Below are positions 1-5,823 of a stretch of 8,611 nt of DNA, piece after piece. Below the pieces are notes generated by a model that had not been told where the DNA came from, searched no databases, and saw only the letters and a program-made list of their open reading frames with translations. Made by a program: the position numbers and the translations under genes. How positions within the stretch are numbered: position 1 is the stretch's first letter; the number at the start of each line of letters is the position of its first letter. The stretch is from Caryophanales bacterium (GTDB taxonomy: Bacteria; Bacillota_I; Bacilli_A; RFN20; CAG-826). The DNA lies in assembly GCA_028726925.1 (NCBI GenBank), contig JAQYPI010000068.1, positions 1-8,611 on the forward strand, in the 5' to 3' direction.

Positions 1-92
1 CTGGAACTTCGAATGGCAGAAGTTCGAGAGCTCGCTCAAAAATCGGCGATTGGGACATCGAGATCCATCAACGGAAATCTCGAACGAACTTC

Positions 93-134
93 AAAACTCA
101 CAAAAATACTAAACCTAGTAGAAATGTGAGTTTT
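93..134. repeat. 42-bp imperfect palindrome, copy 1 of a 36-nt repeat, upstream of ATPase 1
   Basis: Seen directly: outer arms AAAACTCACA (93-102) and TGTGAGTTTT (125-134) are perfect reverse complements, and inner arms TACTA (107-111) and TAGTA (116-120) share exactly the same centre. Bases 98-133 recur identically at 1445-1480. The element ends 8 bp before a TATAAT box, so its right arm covers the place where a -35 hexamer would sit. This suits an operator or activator site for the ATPase gene (inference). It could instead be a cassette boundary, because the second copy lies just after the gene. Confidence 0.8.
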
Positions 135-141
135 AGAAGAT

Positions 142-159
142 TATAATCAAACGAAAGGA
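142..159 (+). promoter_or_regulatory. Promoter -10 box and ribosome-binding site of ATPase 1
   Basis: A consensus TATAAT lies at 142-147, and a purine-rich AAAGGA (154-159) ends 7 nt before the ATG at 167. No good -35 hexamer is visible 16-18 bp upstream, where the sequence is the right arm of the palindrome at 93-134. That suggests expression depends on a factor bound to the palindrome (inference). Confidence 0.55.
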
Positions 160-166
160 AAGAAAG

Positions 167-1408
167 ATGCTATACAAACGCGAGATTCTCAATGCGGTCA
201 TCCAGTGCGTCGACGAATACGCGATCACCCTGATCACGGGCGCTCGACAAGTCGGAAAAACGACCCTTGTTTCCTATTTCGAGAAAGAGAAAGGCTTCAC
301 GTACCTTTCTTTCGACGACACGGATTTGCTCGCGGAAGCCAAAAGCGACCCCAAGCGGTTCATCGATTCCCATCGACCCCCGCTGATCCTCGACGAGGTG
401 CAAAGGGTGCCGGAAATCTTCCTCGAGATCGAAGCGGTCGTCAATCGCGTCAAAAGGATCGAAGGCAGCCAAGCCGCGAATGGGATGTACATTTTGACGG
501 GCTCCCAAAAATTCAACCTGATGAAAGAAGTCAGCGAATCCATGTCGGGCAGGGTCGGCATCGTCGACATGCCTCCTTTGTCCCAAAGAGAGATCCGCGG
601 ATGGGATGGAAAGGAATTCACCATCGATAACGAAGGATTGCTTGATGCGGCCGAACGAAGGGAACTCGGTGATGAGGCTCTTTACGAATCCATCGTGAGA
701 GGCTTTTATCCGGCGAGATGGGAAATCGCGGGAAAACCCATCAAGAACTATTACGCGAACTACGTCAAAACCTACGTCGAGAGAGACGTGTCCGAGCTCA
801 TCCACCTCCGTGACCGGCAGAAGTTCGAGAATCTCCTGCGGATTCTCGCTTCCTTGACGGGCGAGGAATACGTCCCGGATAACATTGCCAAAACCTTGGG
901 TGTCGACAAAAACACGGTCTCTGCCTGGGTTTCCATCGCCGTCACCGGCGACATCGTCCGCTTGCTGAAACCTTATTACGAGGATTCCATCAACAAAAGG
1001 ATCGTGAAACGGAATAAGCTTTTCTTCAACGACACCGGCCTAGCGTGCTACTTGCTTGGCATCGATTCGCCTGCCTCCCTCAAAAGGTCGACGTTCAAAG
1101 GCCGCATGGTCGAGACCTATATTCATAATGAGATCTATAAGTCGTATCTCAATCGGGGCATCGAGCCGAAGATGTTTTTCTACCGGGACAACAACCAAAA
1201 CGAAATCGACTTGATTCTCGTAAACGACGGGAAGCTCGATTTCATCGAATGCAAAGCAGGGAAGAAGTTTGGTGGGGATGCTATCAAGGGTTTCCGACAG
1301 TTGGCCAACACGAAATTCGAGATCAACGGGCAGTGCGTCCTCTGCACGACCGAAGATCCCTACCGGATCGCCTCCGGGGTTTTCGCCTTTCCGATCCGTT
1401 GCCTCTAG
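167..1408 (+). CDS. AAA_14/DUF4143 family ATP-binding protein (ATPase 1)
   Basis: A 413-residue member of the AAA_14 plus DUF4143 family, predicted P-loop ATPases common in Bacillota and Bacteroidota with no settled function. Visible motifs are Walker A GARQVGKT (25-32), Walker B LILDEVQ (73-79) and the sensor-like strand ILTGSQ (109-114). A winged-helix-like segment at about 222-265 includes IAKTLGVDKNTVSAWV. The C-terminal domain has a PD-(D/E)XK-nuclease-like pattern: E316 in GRMVETYIHNE, D348 in NEIDLIL and E361-x-K363 in FIECKAG. All are intact, so the protein looks functional, and the length is normal for the family. The ATG at 167 is favoured by the SD site 7 nt upstream and by the typical family opening YKREI. 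It is monocistronic and flanked by two copies of a 36-nt repeat. Family assignment is secure; nuclease activity is inference from motif spacing only. Confidence 0.9.
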   Translation: MLYKREILNAVIQCVDEYAITLITGARQVGKTTLVSYFEKEKGFTYLSFDDTDLLAEAKSDPKRFIDSHRPPLILDEVQRVPEIFLEIEAVVNRVKRIEGSQAANGMYILTGSQKFNLMKEVSESMSGRVGIVDMPPLSQREIRGWDGKEFTIDNEGLLDAAERRELGDEALYESIVRGFYPARWEIAGKPIKNYYANYVKTYVERDVSELIHLRDRQKFENLLRILASLTGEEYVPDNIAKTLGVDKNTVSAWVSIAVTGDIVRLLKPYYEDSINKRIVKRNKLFFNDTGLACYLLGIDSPASLKRSTFKGRMVETYIHNEIYKSYLNRGIEPKMFFYRDNNQNEIDLILVNDGKLDFIECKAGKKFGGDAIKGFRQLANTKFEINGQCVLCTTEDPYRIASGVFAFPIRCL

Positions 1409-1444
1409 ACTTCGGGTCATCGAGAAGCCGAAACTCCAATAAAA

Positions 1445-1480
1445 TCACAAAAATACTAAACCTAGTAGAAATGTGAGTTT
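1445..1480. repeat. 36-nt repeat, copy 2, downstream of ATPase 1
   Basis: Identical over 36 nt to 98-133, with weaker similarity continuing about 15 bp to the left (AACTTCAA versus AACTCCAA). It starts 37 bp after the ATPase 1 stop codon, so the gene sits between two direct copies about 1.35 kb apart. The inner TACTA/TAGTA dyad and the TCACA/TGTGA arms are kept. Unlike copy 1, no TATAAT box or recognisable gene follows closely; the next bases are a purine-rich GAAAGGA (1481-1487). It may be the remnant promoter region of a lost paralogue, or a recombination boundary. Confidence 0.85.
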
Positions 1481-1481
1481 G

Positions 1482-1750
1482 AAAGGACGATCGGTTTAGG
1501 AACGCTGCATGGTTAGGAGCCTCATCGTTTCTTGGATTGCCCTAACGAGGCTGGCTTCGGATTGAATTGGCAAGAAAGGGACTTGAGACCTCGTCATCAG
1601 TTCCGTTTCTCAAGCAAACGTTTGAAATATTCGAAATCCATCATCAAGGATTTCGCCTTTCTCTTGGCATTCCAAAGGAAAAGACGCGATGCGACCCATT
1701 TATCCGAGCATTTTCATCGAAAGCGAAAGAAGCGCCGAATTCCTACTGGA
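1482..1750. other. Region with no recognisable gene
   Basis: About 270 bp between the second 36-nt repeat and the next palindrome. Open frames exist on both strands but none has a convincing start with a ribosome-binding site, a known motif or consistent codon use. A short inverted repeat AGCCTC/GAGGCT (1518-1523 and 1546-1551, 22-nt loop) is present without a T-tract. Minus-strand segments such as DFEYFKRLLEKRN (ending near 1605) have a protein-like look but are broken by stops. I read this as intergenic DNA or a decayed gene. Confidence 0.4.
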
Positions 1751-1816
1751 CAGTTTTCTCGTTTTTTGAAAAAGTGTACAGTAGAAATGTACAAAAATAC
1801 TTTTTCAGAAAAACTG
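1751..1816. promoter_or_regulatory. AT-rich imperfect palindrome with a diverged copy of the repeat core
   Basis: Outer arms CAGTTTT (1751-1757) and AAAACTG (1810-1816), middle arms GAAAAAGT (1768-1775) and ACTTTTTC (1799-1806), and an inner TGTACA pair (1775-1780 and 1788-1793) form a nested, slightly asymmetric dyad. The core AGTAGAAATGT (1780-1790) is the same 11-mer found in both 36-nt repeats (117-127 and 1464-1474). The phrase ACAAAAATACT also recurs, but on the opposite side of the core. A TATAGT (-10-like) follows at 1817-1822. It is probably a relative of the other elements, used as a protein-binding or promoter site (inference). Confidence 0.5.
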
Positions 1817-1900
1817 TATAGTAAGAATGAGCGAAGAAATCGAGACGTTTGGTTTCGCGATGAGTCTTTCGAAACGAGGCTTTAGCTAAGATAAAAACGG

Positions 1901-1958
1901 AAAAGTCGCTCCGAATTTTCCGAAACGATAGCCAAAAGTCGCTCCGAATTTTCCGAAA
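1901..1958. repeat. Pair of 25-nt perfect direct repeats, 33-bp period, upstream of ATPase 2
   Basis: Two identical 25-nt copies occupy 1901-1925 and 1934-1958, separated by an 8-nt spacer (CGATAGCC). Each contains TCGCTCCGAATTTTCCGA; read on the other strand this gives TTCGGA twice, so each unit carries an internal half-site duplication. The 33-bp period is close to three helical turns, so bound proteins would sit on the same DNA face. The repeats end about 40 bp before the predicted -10 of the downstream ATPase gene, a position typical of regulator sites. This is unrelated in sequence to the 36-nt repeat of ATPase 1. Confidence 0.8.
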
Positions 1959-1971
1959 AGCGCCAAGAAAA

Positions 1972-2014
1972 ACGTTTTGTTTTTCCCGAAAACGTGCCAT
2001 AGTATTGCCAGAGG
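1972..2014 (+). promoter_or_regulatory. Promoter, operator-like dyad and RBS of ATPase 2
   Basis: A candidate -35 TTGTTT (1977-1982) and -10 TAGTAT (2000-2005) are 17 bp apart. A perfect 7-bp dyad, ACGTTTT (1972-1978) and AAAACGT (1989-1995), overlaps the -35 and spacer and could be a repressor site. AGAGG (2010-2014) lies 8 nt before the ATG at 2023. Because the in-frame TTG at 2005 would lie inside the -10 box, this layout argues for the ATG at 2023 as the true start. Confidence 0.5.
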
Positions 2015-2022
2015 TACCACGG

Positions 2023-3411
2023 ATGGAAGAACAAGAAATGGAACTGCGAAGGCACATTGATGATTGGCTCGCCGCATGGAAAAGCAACCCTAGCCGCAAA
2101 CCGGCGCTCATCAAGGGCATCCGCCAATCCGGCAAGACGCATGCCATCCGCAAATTCGCAAGCGACAAGACCCGGTACGAAGTCGTTGTCTATCTCAATT
2201 TTTGGGACAACCCCGGCCTTTGTGATGCCTTTGATGGCAAACTCGACATCGATTCCATCATCACGGAACTTTCCGTCAAGCTCCCCTTGCCTCACCTCGT
2301 CCCGGGGAAAACCGTTTTCGTTTTCGACGAGGTGCAGGATTGCCCGCGGGCCTTGCTCTCCTTGAAGACGAACCAGAAGGAACGGCGTTTCGATTTCATC
2401 GCTTCTGGCTCTTATCTCGGCATCCGCGGATACGTTGTCGGCGACGATACGCCGAAACCGGTCGGGAGTACGGATTCTTTCGACATGCGCACGATGGATT
2501 TCGAGGAATTCCTGTGGGCGAAGGGGTTTGGGGATGAGCAGGTTTCCTTGCTCAAAACCGCTTTGGAAAAGGCAATGCCCCTCTCGAATTCGATGCACGA
2601 ATCCTTCCAGCGTCTCTTCCGGGAATATCTTTGCGTCGGGGGCTTCCCGGAGGCGGTCAAGAATTTCGTCTTGACGGGGAACGTGTATTCCTCCCTGCAA
2701 ATCACGCGCCGCATCACGCGGGATCTGCAAGATGATTTCGGTCGAAGGAGGGGAAAGGACAAAAAGCCGCTCTTCCTGCCGAGCGAGGTCGCCCGAATCC
2801 GAAGCGCTTTCTCCTTAATTCCCTCGTTTTTGGGCAAGGAGAACAAGCGATATATCGTTTCCAAAATCGGGGGCAAGGGGGCTAAAGATGCCGGGAAGGA
2901 CGCGCTTGATTATCTCGAGGATTCCGGAATCATCTCCAAGGCCCACAATTTGGACGTTCCGTCCACCCCGCTTTCGATCCACGCCATCCCGAGCCAATAC
3001 AAGGTTTTCCCCGCCGATATCGGGATGCTCGTCGGTCTTCTCGAAGACGGGACGACCGACGCCATCCTTTCGGGGAACCTCGGGATGGGGAAGGGGATGC
3101 TTTACGAAGCCCTCGTCGCCGACGCCTTGCACAAAGCAGGCGCCCGTTTCTTCTATTTCGCGAAAGAATCGGGACTCGAACTCGATTTCGTGATCAACCG
3201 CGATGGACAATCGACGATTCTCGAAGCCAAAGCCAAAAACGGCAACGCGAAAAGCGCCAAGACCGTCTTGTCCCATCCCGATCATTACGGGGAGACGAAA
3301 CTCATCCTCATCAAGGATTCCAACCTTGGCATGAAAGACGGGGTTTTGACGATTCCCCACTATCTTGCTTCGTTTTTGCTTCCTCGTTCATCGACCTTGC
3401 CGATCGATTGA
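2023..3411 (+). CDS. AAA_14/DUF4143 family ATP-binding protein (ATPase 2)
   Basis: A 462-residue member of the same broad family as the 167-1408 gene but clearly divergent from it, so probably a separate acquisition and not a recent duplicate. It shows Walker A GIRQSGKT (32-39), Walker B VFVFDEVQ (98-105), sensor-like FIASGSY (125-131) and the family segment CVGGFPEAV (204-212). The C-terminal PD-(D/E)XK-like pattern is E362 (MLYEALVADAL), D388 in LELDFVI and E401-x-K403 in ILEAKAK. All key residues are present. An upstream TTG at 2005 is open but falls in the predicted -10; ATG 2023 has AGAGG 8 nt before it, and a third in-frame ATG at 2038 is possible. No partner gene is attached. Molecular function is unknown; DNA or protein regulation, or nuclease activity, are guesses. 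Confidence 0.88.
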   Translation: MEEQEMELRRHIDDWLAAWKSNPSRKPALIKGIRQSGKTHAIRKFASDKTRYEVVVYLNFWDNPGLCDAFDGKLDIDSIITELSVKLPLPHLVPGKTVFVFDEVQDCPRALLSLKTNQKERRFDFIASGSYLGIRGYVVGDDTPKPVGSTDSFDMRTMDFEEFLWAKGFGDEQVSLLKTALEKAMPLSNSMHESFQRLFREYLCVGGFPEAVKNFVLTGNVYSSLQITRRITRDLQDDFGRRRGKDKKPLFLPSEVARIRSAFSLIPSFLGKENKRYIVSKIGGKGAKDAGKDALDYLEDSGIISKAHNLDVPSTPLSIHAIPSQYKVFPADIGMLVGLLEDGTTDAILSGNLGMGKGMLYEALVADALHKAGARFFYFAKESGLELDFVINRDGQSTILEAKAKNGNAKSAKTVLSHPDHYGETKLILIKDSNLGMKDGVLTIPHYLASFLLPRSSTLPID

Positions 3412-3531
3412 GAAGGGTTCCTCGCAACATCCCCATTCGCCAAAAAGCGAGAACGGATAGGAAAAAACATCGCCCAGGCTTTCTTCCAAAGAAAAAGGAT
3501 GATGGAAAACGTCGAATTGTTTTAAAGAAAA

Positions 3532-3574
3532 TCTACACATTTAAATAACTGTAGACATTCGTTAAAATATCGAC
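3532..3574 (+). promoter_or_regulatory. Predicted abiEi promoter with inverted-repeat operator
   Basis: An inverted repeat TCTACA (3532-3537) and TGTAGA (3550-3555) encloses the palindrome ATTTAAAT (3539-3546). A -10-like TAAAAT (3563-3568) ends 6 nt before the ATG at 3575, leaving no room for a leader or SD. AbiEi antitoxins are known to bind inverted repeats in their own promoter for negative autoregulation, so this dyad is a good operator candidate (inference). The rest of the 3412-3574 gap shows no clear terminator for the upstream ATPase gene. Confidence 0.5.
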
Positions 3575-4201
3575 ATGGAATCCATCGACGAGTTTCTGCT
3601 AAGACGCCACTACCTTGATATCCACGATCTCCTCGGACGAGGCCTTTCCTATTATCAAATCTCCCTTCTTGTCAAAGCGGGAAAGCTACGTAAACTGAAT
3701 AAGCAATCGTACGAATCCCTTCTTTTCCATGGGGATCCTTGCGATTTCTTCGCGGTCCCCGCTTATGCGAAAAAGGGGGTTGTCGCCCTCCTTTCCGCGG
3801 CCATTTACCACGAGCTTTCCGATGAAAGGCTCATCGATCTATGCGTCGCGCTACCCCGCGGGGCCCGCGTCCCGAATCCTCCCGCCTATCCCCCGATGCA
3901 CTTCGTGTCCTTTTCAGAGGAACGTTATCTCCTTGGAAAGATGATCGTTCAAGACGAGGACGGCAATTCCTTCTGGATCTACGATCGAGAAAAGACCGTC
4001 TGCGATGTCTTTTTCTATCGCAACAAGATTGGATTCGAGGCCGCGATGAGGGTCTTGCGATCCTATCTTCGATCGAGAAACCGGGATATCGACAAGCTTT
4101 TGCTTTATGGGGACGCGCTTGGAATCGGGAAAACGCTTCGACGTGTTTTGGAGGTCTTGATTTACGACGAATCAAAATGGCGCGCAATCGGTCAAAGATA
4201 A
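3575..4201 (+). CDS. AbiEi-family antitoxin / transcriptional regulator (orphan)
   Basis: A 208-residue protein that I recognise as AbiEi-like, the antitoxin and autorepressor of type IV AbiE toxin-antitoxin systems. Residues 1-50 form an N-terminal winged-helix-like region with GLSYYQISLLVKAGKLRKL (23-41). The AbiEi core follows: GVVALLSAAIYHELSDE (68-84), a ligand-like strand region around 105-135, and FWIYDREKTVCDVFFY (133-148), the counterpart of the family's conserved 'EKALLD' stretch. The C-terminal helical segment carries LLLYGDALGIGKTLRRVL (175-192). ATG 3575 fits both the reading of the N-terminal domain and the close -10 box. The last 25 nt overlap the start of a toxin-like frame, the usual AbiE operon arrangement, but that toxin is broken. 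The antitoxin itself looks complete, so it may persist as a self-regulated DNA-binding protein or as an anti-addiction relic. Confidence 0.8.
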   Translation: MESIDEFLLRRHYLDIHDLLGRGLSYYQISLLVKAGKLRKLNKQSYESLLFHGDPCDFFAVPAYAKKGVVALLSAAIYHELSDERLIDLCVALPRGARVPNPPAYPPMHFVSFSEERYLLGKMIVQDEDGNSFWIYDREKTVCDVFFYRNKIGFEAAMRVLRSYLRSRNRDIDKLLLYGDALGIGKTLRRVLEVLIYDESKWRAIGQR

Positions 4202-4283
4202 ACGGAGGAATTGCGCCATCGCCCTTCATCGGCCCTATCAGGAAATCCTGACGATGTATGTGCTTGGAAGGGTTCTCCCCTGA
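4177..4283 (+). pseudogene. Frameshifted, truncated AbiEii nucleotidyltransferase toxin remnant
   Basis: An ATG at 4177, overlapping the end of abiEi, opens MARNRSKINGGIA and then runs into TGA at 4249-4251. In the frame one base back, from about 4206, the sequence reads HRPYQEILTMYVLGRVL and stops at TGA 4281-4283. Together they match the N-terminal helix pattern of AbiEii/AbiGii toxins ('...QE.L..Y...R.L..'). A one-base deletion or two-base insertion between roughly 4204 and 4229 explains the split. The rest of the toxin, including the nucleotidyltransferase GS and DxD motifs, is absent; the sequence after 4283 does not resemble it. It is therefore a dead stub, and programmed frameshifting would not rescue it. 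Identification rests on about 30 residues plus position next to AbiEi. Confidence 0.7.
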
Positions 4284-4339
4284 GTCCCTTTCTTAGTCTT
4301 TCCTCCAGGACGTCTTTTGCCTTGGATTCGCTGTCCATG

Positions 4340-4363
4340 AAAAACCCCGGGTCTTTCCCGGGG
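4340..4363 (-). terminator. Intrinsic terminator of the lipoprotein gene
   Basis: Read on the minus strand, the stem CCCCGGG (4363-4357), the five-nt loop AAAGA and CCCGGGG (4351-4345) are followed directly by TTTTT (4344-4340). It starts 17 nt past the stop codon of the minus-strand gene. There is no T-tract on the + strand side, so it should act on minus-strand transcription only. Confidence 0.92.
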
Positions 4364-4380
4364 CAAGAGGAATCAACGTC

Positions 4381-5745
4381 TTAGGCGTCGACGAGGGAAG
4401 CGAGCCAAGCGTCCATCGCGGGGACTTCCGTGATCCCGAAATCGACGAAATGGAAATCCATCCCGTCCCCCGTGTTCGCGACGAGGGTGAAGTAGAGCTC
4501 TTCCGCGCCCGCGGCGTCGACCGCGGACGTCTCGATGACGAGGGCCACGGGAGTGGAGCCCGCGTTCTCGAAGGCCGCGAGGGCCCCGAAGTTCGAGGCG
4601 AAGTCATAGACGATGGCCGCGTTCGAGGTGATGTAGGCCTTGTCCATGTCTTCGTGGACCATGGAGGAATAGGGCGAGACGAATTCGAGACTGTCCCAGA
4701 GGATCAGGGAGCTCGGGTAATTGTAGGCCTCGACGACGGAAGACGTGGAGGAATTGTAGGGGAAGCTCTGCATGACGGAGACGCTCGTGACGTCGCGCCC
4801 AGAAGCATCGGCGCTGCTCGGGGTCGCGAGGTAGCAGCCGTTCAAGGTCCTACCGGTCGCGGGGTCTTTTTTGTTATTCACCCCGACCATGCCCGTGGGG
4901 ATGAGGCCTTGGGAAAGGAGCTCGCTGCCACAGGAAAGGAGGTAATAATCCTCGTGGAAGCGTTCATAGGCCCCGACTTTGCCGGATTCCGTGTAATAGA
5001 GGTGGGTGTAGTTGTTGCCTTTTATCAGGGCTTTCGCGCGGGAAAGCTCGTGCTCGGGGACCAGGGCCTTGCCCCCGTCCTCGAGGAATTCGGACACGAC
5101 GTAATCCGCGGTCGCCTGGATGTCCTTCACGTCGTAAGAAAGGGAATAGGAGCCCCCATCCAAGGTCAAATACCCCGTGATGTTTAGCGTGCCATTCTGG
5201 ACGATCGCGGTCACCTGGGAGAAGGAAGGGTAGTTCGTGCGGTCGAGCCCGGCGATGTCTAGAAGCGCGAGGCGCCCGGCTTTCGAAGTGATGGCAAGGC
5301 GACTATCGCCTTTGCCTTCGAGGCTCGCGGCGTCAAAATCCGCGAAGCTGCCGAAGAGCCCGGCATCCCAGAGGGAATCCACGTTGGACCCGTCGTCGCG
5401 AAGCAGCACCTCGCCCGGGAGGACCGCCCCGTTTTGGAGAGAAAAGGGATAGACCCCCTCGCTCCCTTGGATGTAGCCGAGGTCATAGGAAGAAGTCTTA
5501 AAATGATAGGAGAAGTCGTCAAAATACGCCGTGGCGCTCGAATAGAGCTTGCTCGATCCGCCGGAAATCGAATACATCGCGATGTCGACGGTGTAGTTGC
5601 GCGCCTCTTTGAGGCTCAAAAGCAGGCTTGCCGGGGTGGAGGCGTCGATATCGACGCTCGTGCGGTCGGGCAAGGGGAGAGGCGGGGTCTCGCAAGAAGC
5701 GAGGAGAGTCAGCAAGGGCAAAGCAAAAAGAAGTTTCGTTTTCAT
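4381..5745 (-). CDS. Secreted lipoprotein of unknown function
   Basis: A 454-residue protein starting MKTKLLFALPLLTLLASC, a short signal peptide with lipobox L15-A-S-C18, so it should be lipid-anchored at the outer face of the membrane after cleavage before C18. The mature part is acidic and rich in Ser, Thr, Asp, Tyr and Gly, as expected for an exported protein, with no further membrane segment. SLLLSLKEARNYTVDIAMYS (40-59) resembles the opening strand of LolA/LppX-like lipoproteins of Bacillota; this is a weak fold guess. An in-frame TTG at 5781 would extend it by 12 residues but would bury the signal peptide, so ATG 5745 is preferred. It is monocistronic, ends in a strong terminator and is divergent from the HAD operon. 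I do not recognise a specific family. Confidence 0.8.
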   Translation of the reverse strand: MKTKLLFALPLLTLLASCETPPLPLPDRTSVDIDASTPASLLLSLKEARNYTVDIAMYSISGGSSKLYSSATAYFDDFSYHFKTSSYDLGYIQGSEGVYPFSLQNGAVLPGEVLLRDDGSNVDSLWDAGLFGSFADFDAASLEGKGDSRLAITSKAGRLALLDIAGLDRTNYPSFSQVTAIVQNGTLNITGYLTLDGGSYSLSYDVKDIQATADYVVSEFLEDGGKALVPEHELSRAKALIKGNNYTHLYYTESGKVGAYERFHEDYYLLSCGSELLSQGLIPTGMVGVNNKKDPATGRTLNGCYLATPSSADASGRDVTSVSVMQSFPYNSSTSSVVEAYNYPSSLILWDSLEFVSPYSSMVHEDMDKAYITSNAAIVYDFASNFGALAAFENAGSTPVALVIETSAVDAAGAEELYFTLVANTGDGMDFHFVDFGITEVPAMDAWLASLVDA

Positions 5746-5753
5746 ACCCCTAA

Positions 5754-5781
5754 ACGATACCGACAAACCAAGAAAAGGCAA
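5754..5781 (-). promoter_or_regulatory. Predicted promoter of the lipoprotein gene
   Basis: On the minus strand, TTGCCT (5781-5776) and TATCGT (5759-5754) are spaced by 16 bp, and the ATG follows 8 nt after the -10. Transcription would begin only 1-3 nt before the start codon, giving a near-leaderless message. The purines AGGGG just before the ATG are too close to serve as a normal SD. Confidence 0.4.
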
Positions 5782-5823
5782 CCCCTAGAATTCGTCAACC
5801 GAAAAAAGGAAGCCCTATGGACC

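Noticed and set aside
4..25. Perfect 7-bp hairpin GAACTTC/GAAGTTC with an 8-nt loop
   Set aside because: No T-tract follows and its context is cut by the window edge, so no terminator or operator call can be supported.
1..126. Open frames at the left edge, e.g. one ending in TGA inside the first 36-nt repeat (…KILNLVEM) and another beginning WNFEWQKFESSL and ending at 113
   Set aside because: All three + frames stay open for some distance, none shows a known motif, and the …KILNLVEM ending is simply the repeat read through; the same ending appears in a shadow frame at 1476. A truncated upstream gene is possible but unsupported.
1827..1889. Short frame MSEEIETFGFAMSLSKRGFS preceded by TATAGT 4 nt upstream
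   Set aside because: It slightly resembles the opening of AbiEi-like proteins and could be an antitoxin relic, but 20 codons without an SD and with the -10 too close to the ATG are not enough to call a gene.
1901..1958. Possible CRISPR array
   Set aside because: Only two repeats with an 8-nt spacer and no cas genes; the spacer is far too short for CRISPR.
1882..2730. Long minus-strand open frame opposite ATPase 2
   Set aside because: It is a shadow of the high-G/C-third-position coding strand; it covers the promoter and the 25-nt repeats, and the + strand protein has a full set of ATPase motifs.
3412..3531. Terminator after ATPase 2
   Set aside because: Only very short stems (e.g. CGC/GCG near 3437-3450) without a T-tract; no convincing intrinsic terminator.
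4345..4363. Bidirectional terminator also serving abiEi
   Set aside because: The + strand side of the hairpin is followed by CAAGAGG, not a T-tract, so only minus-strand termination is supported.
4450..5187. Long + strand open frame of 245 codons opposite the lipoprotein gene
   Set aside because: It is an antisense shadow: the minus-strand frame has a signal peptide, lipobox and terminator, whereas this one has no SD, promoter or recognisable domain and a low-complexity Gly/Arg/Asp/Glu composition.
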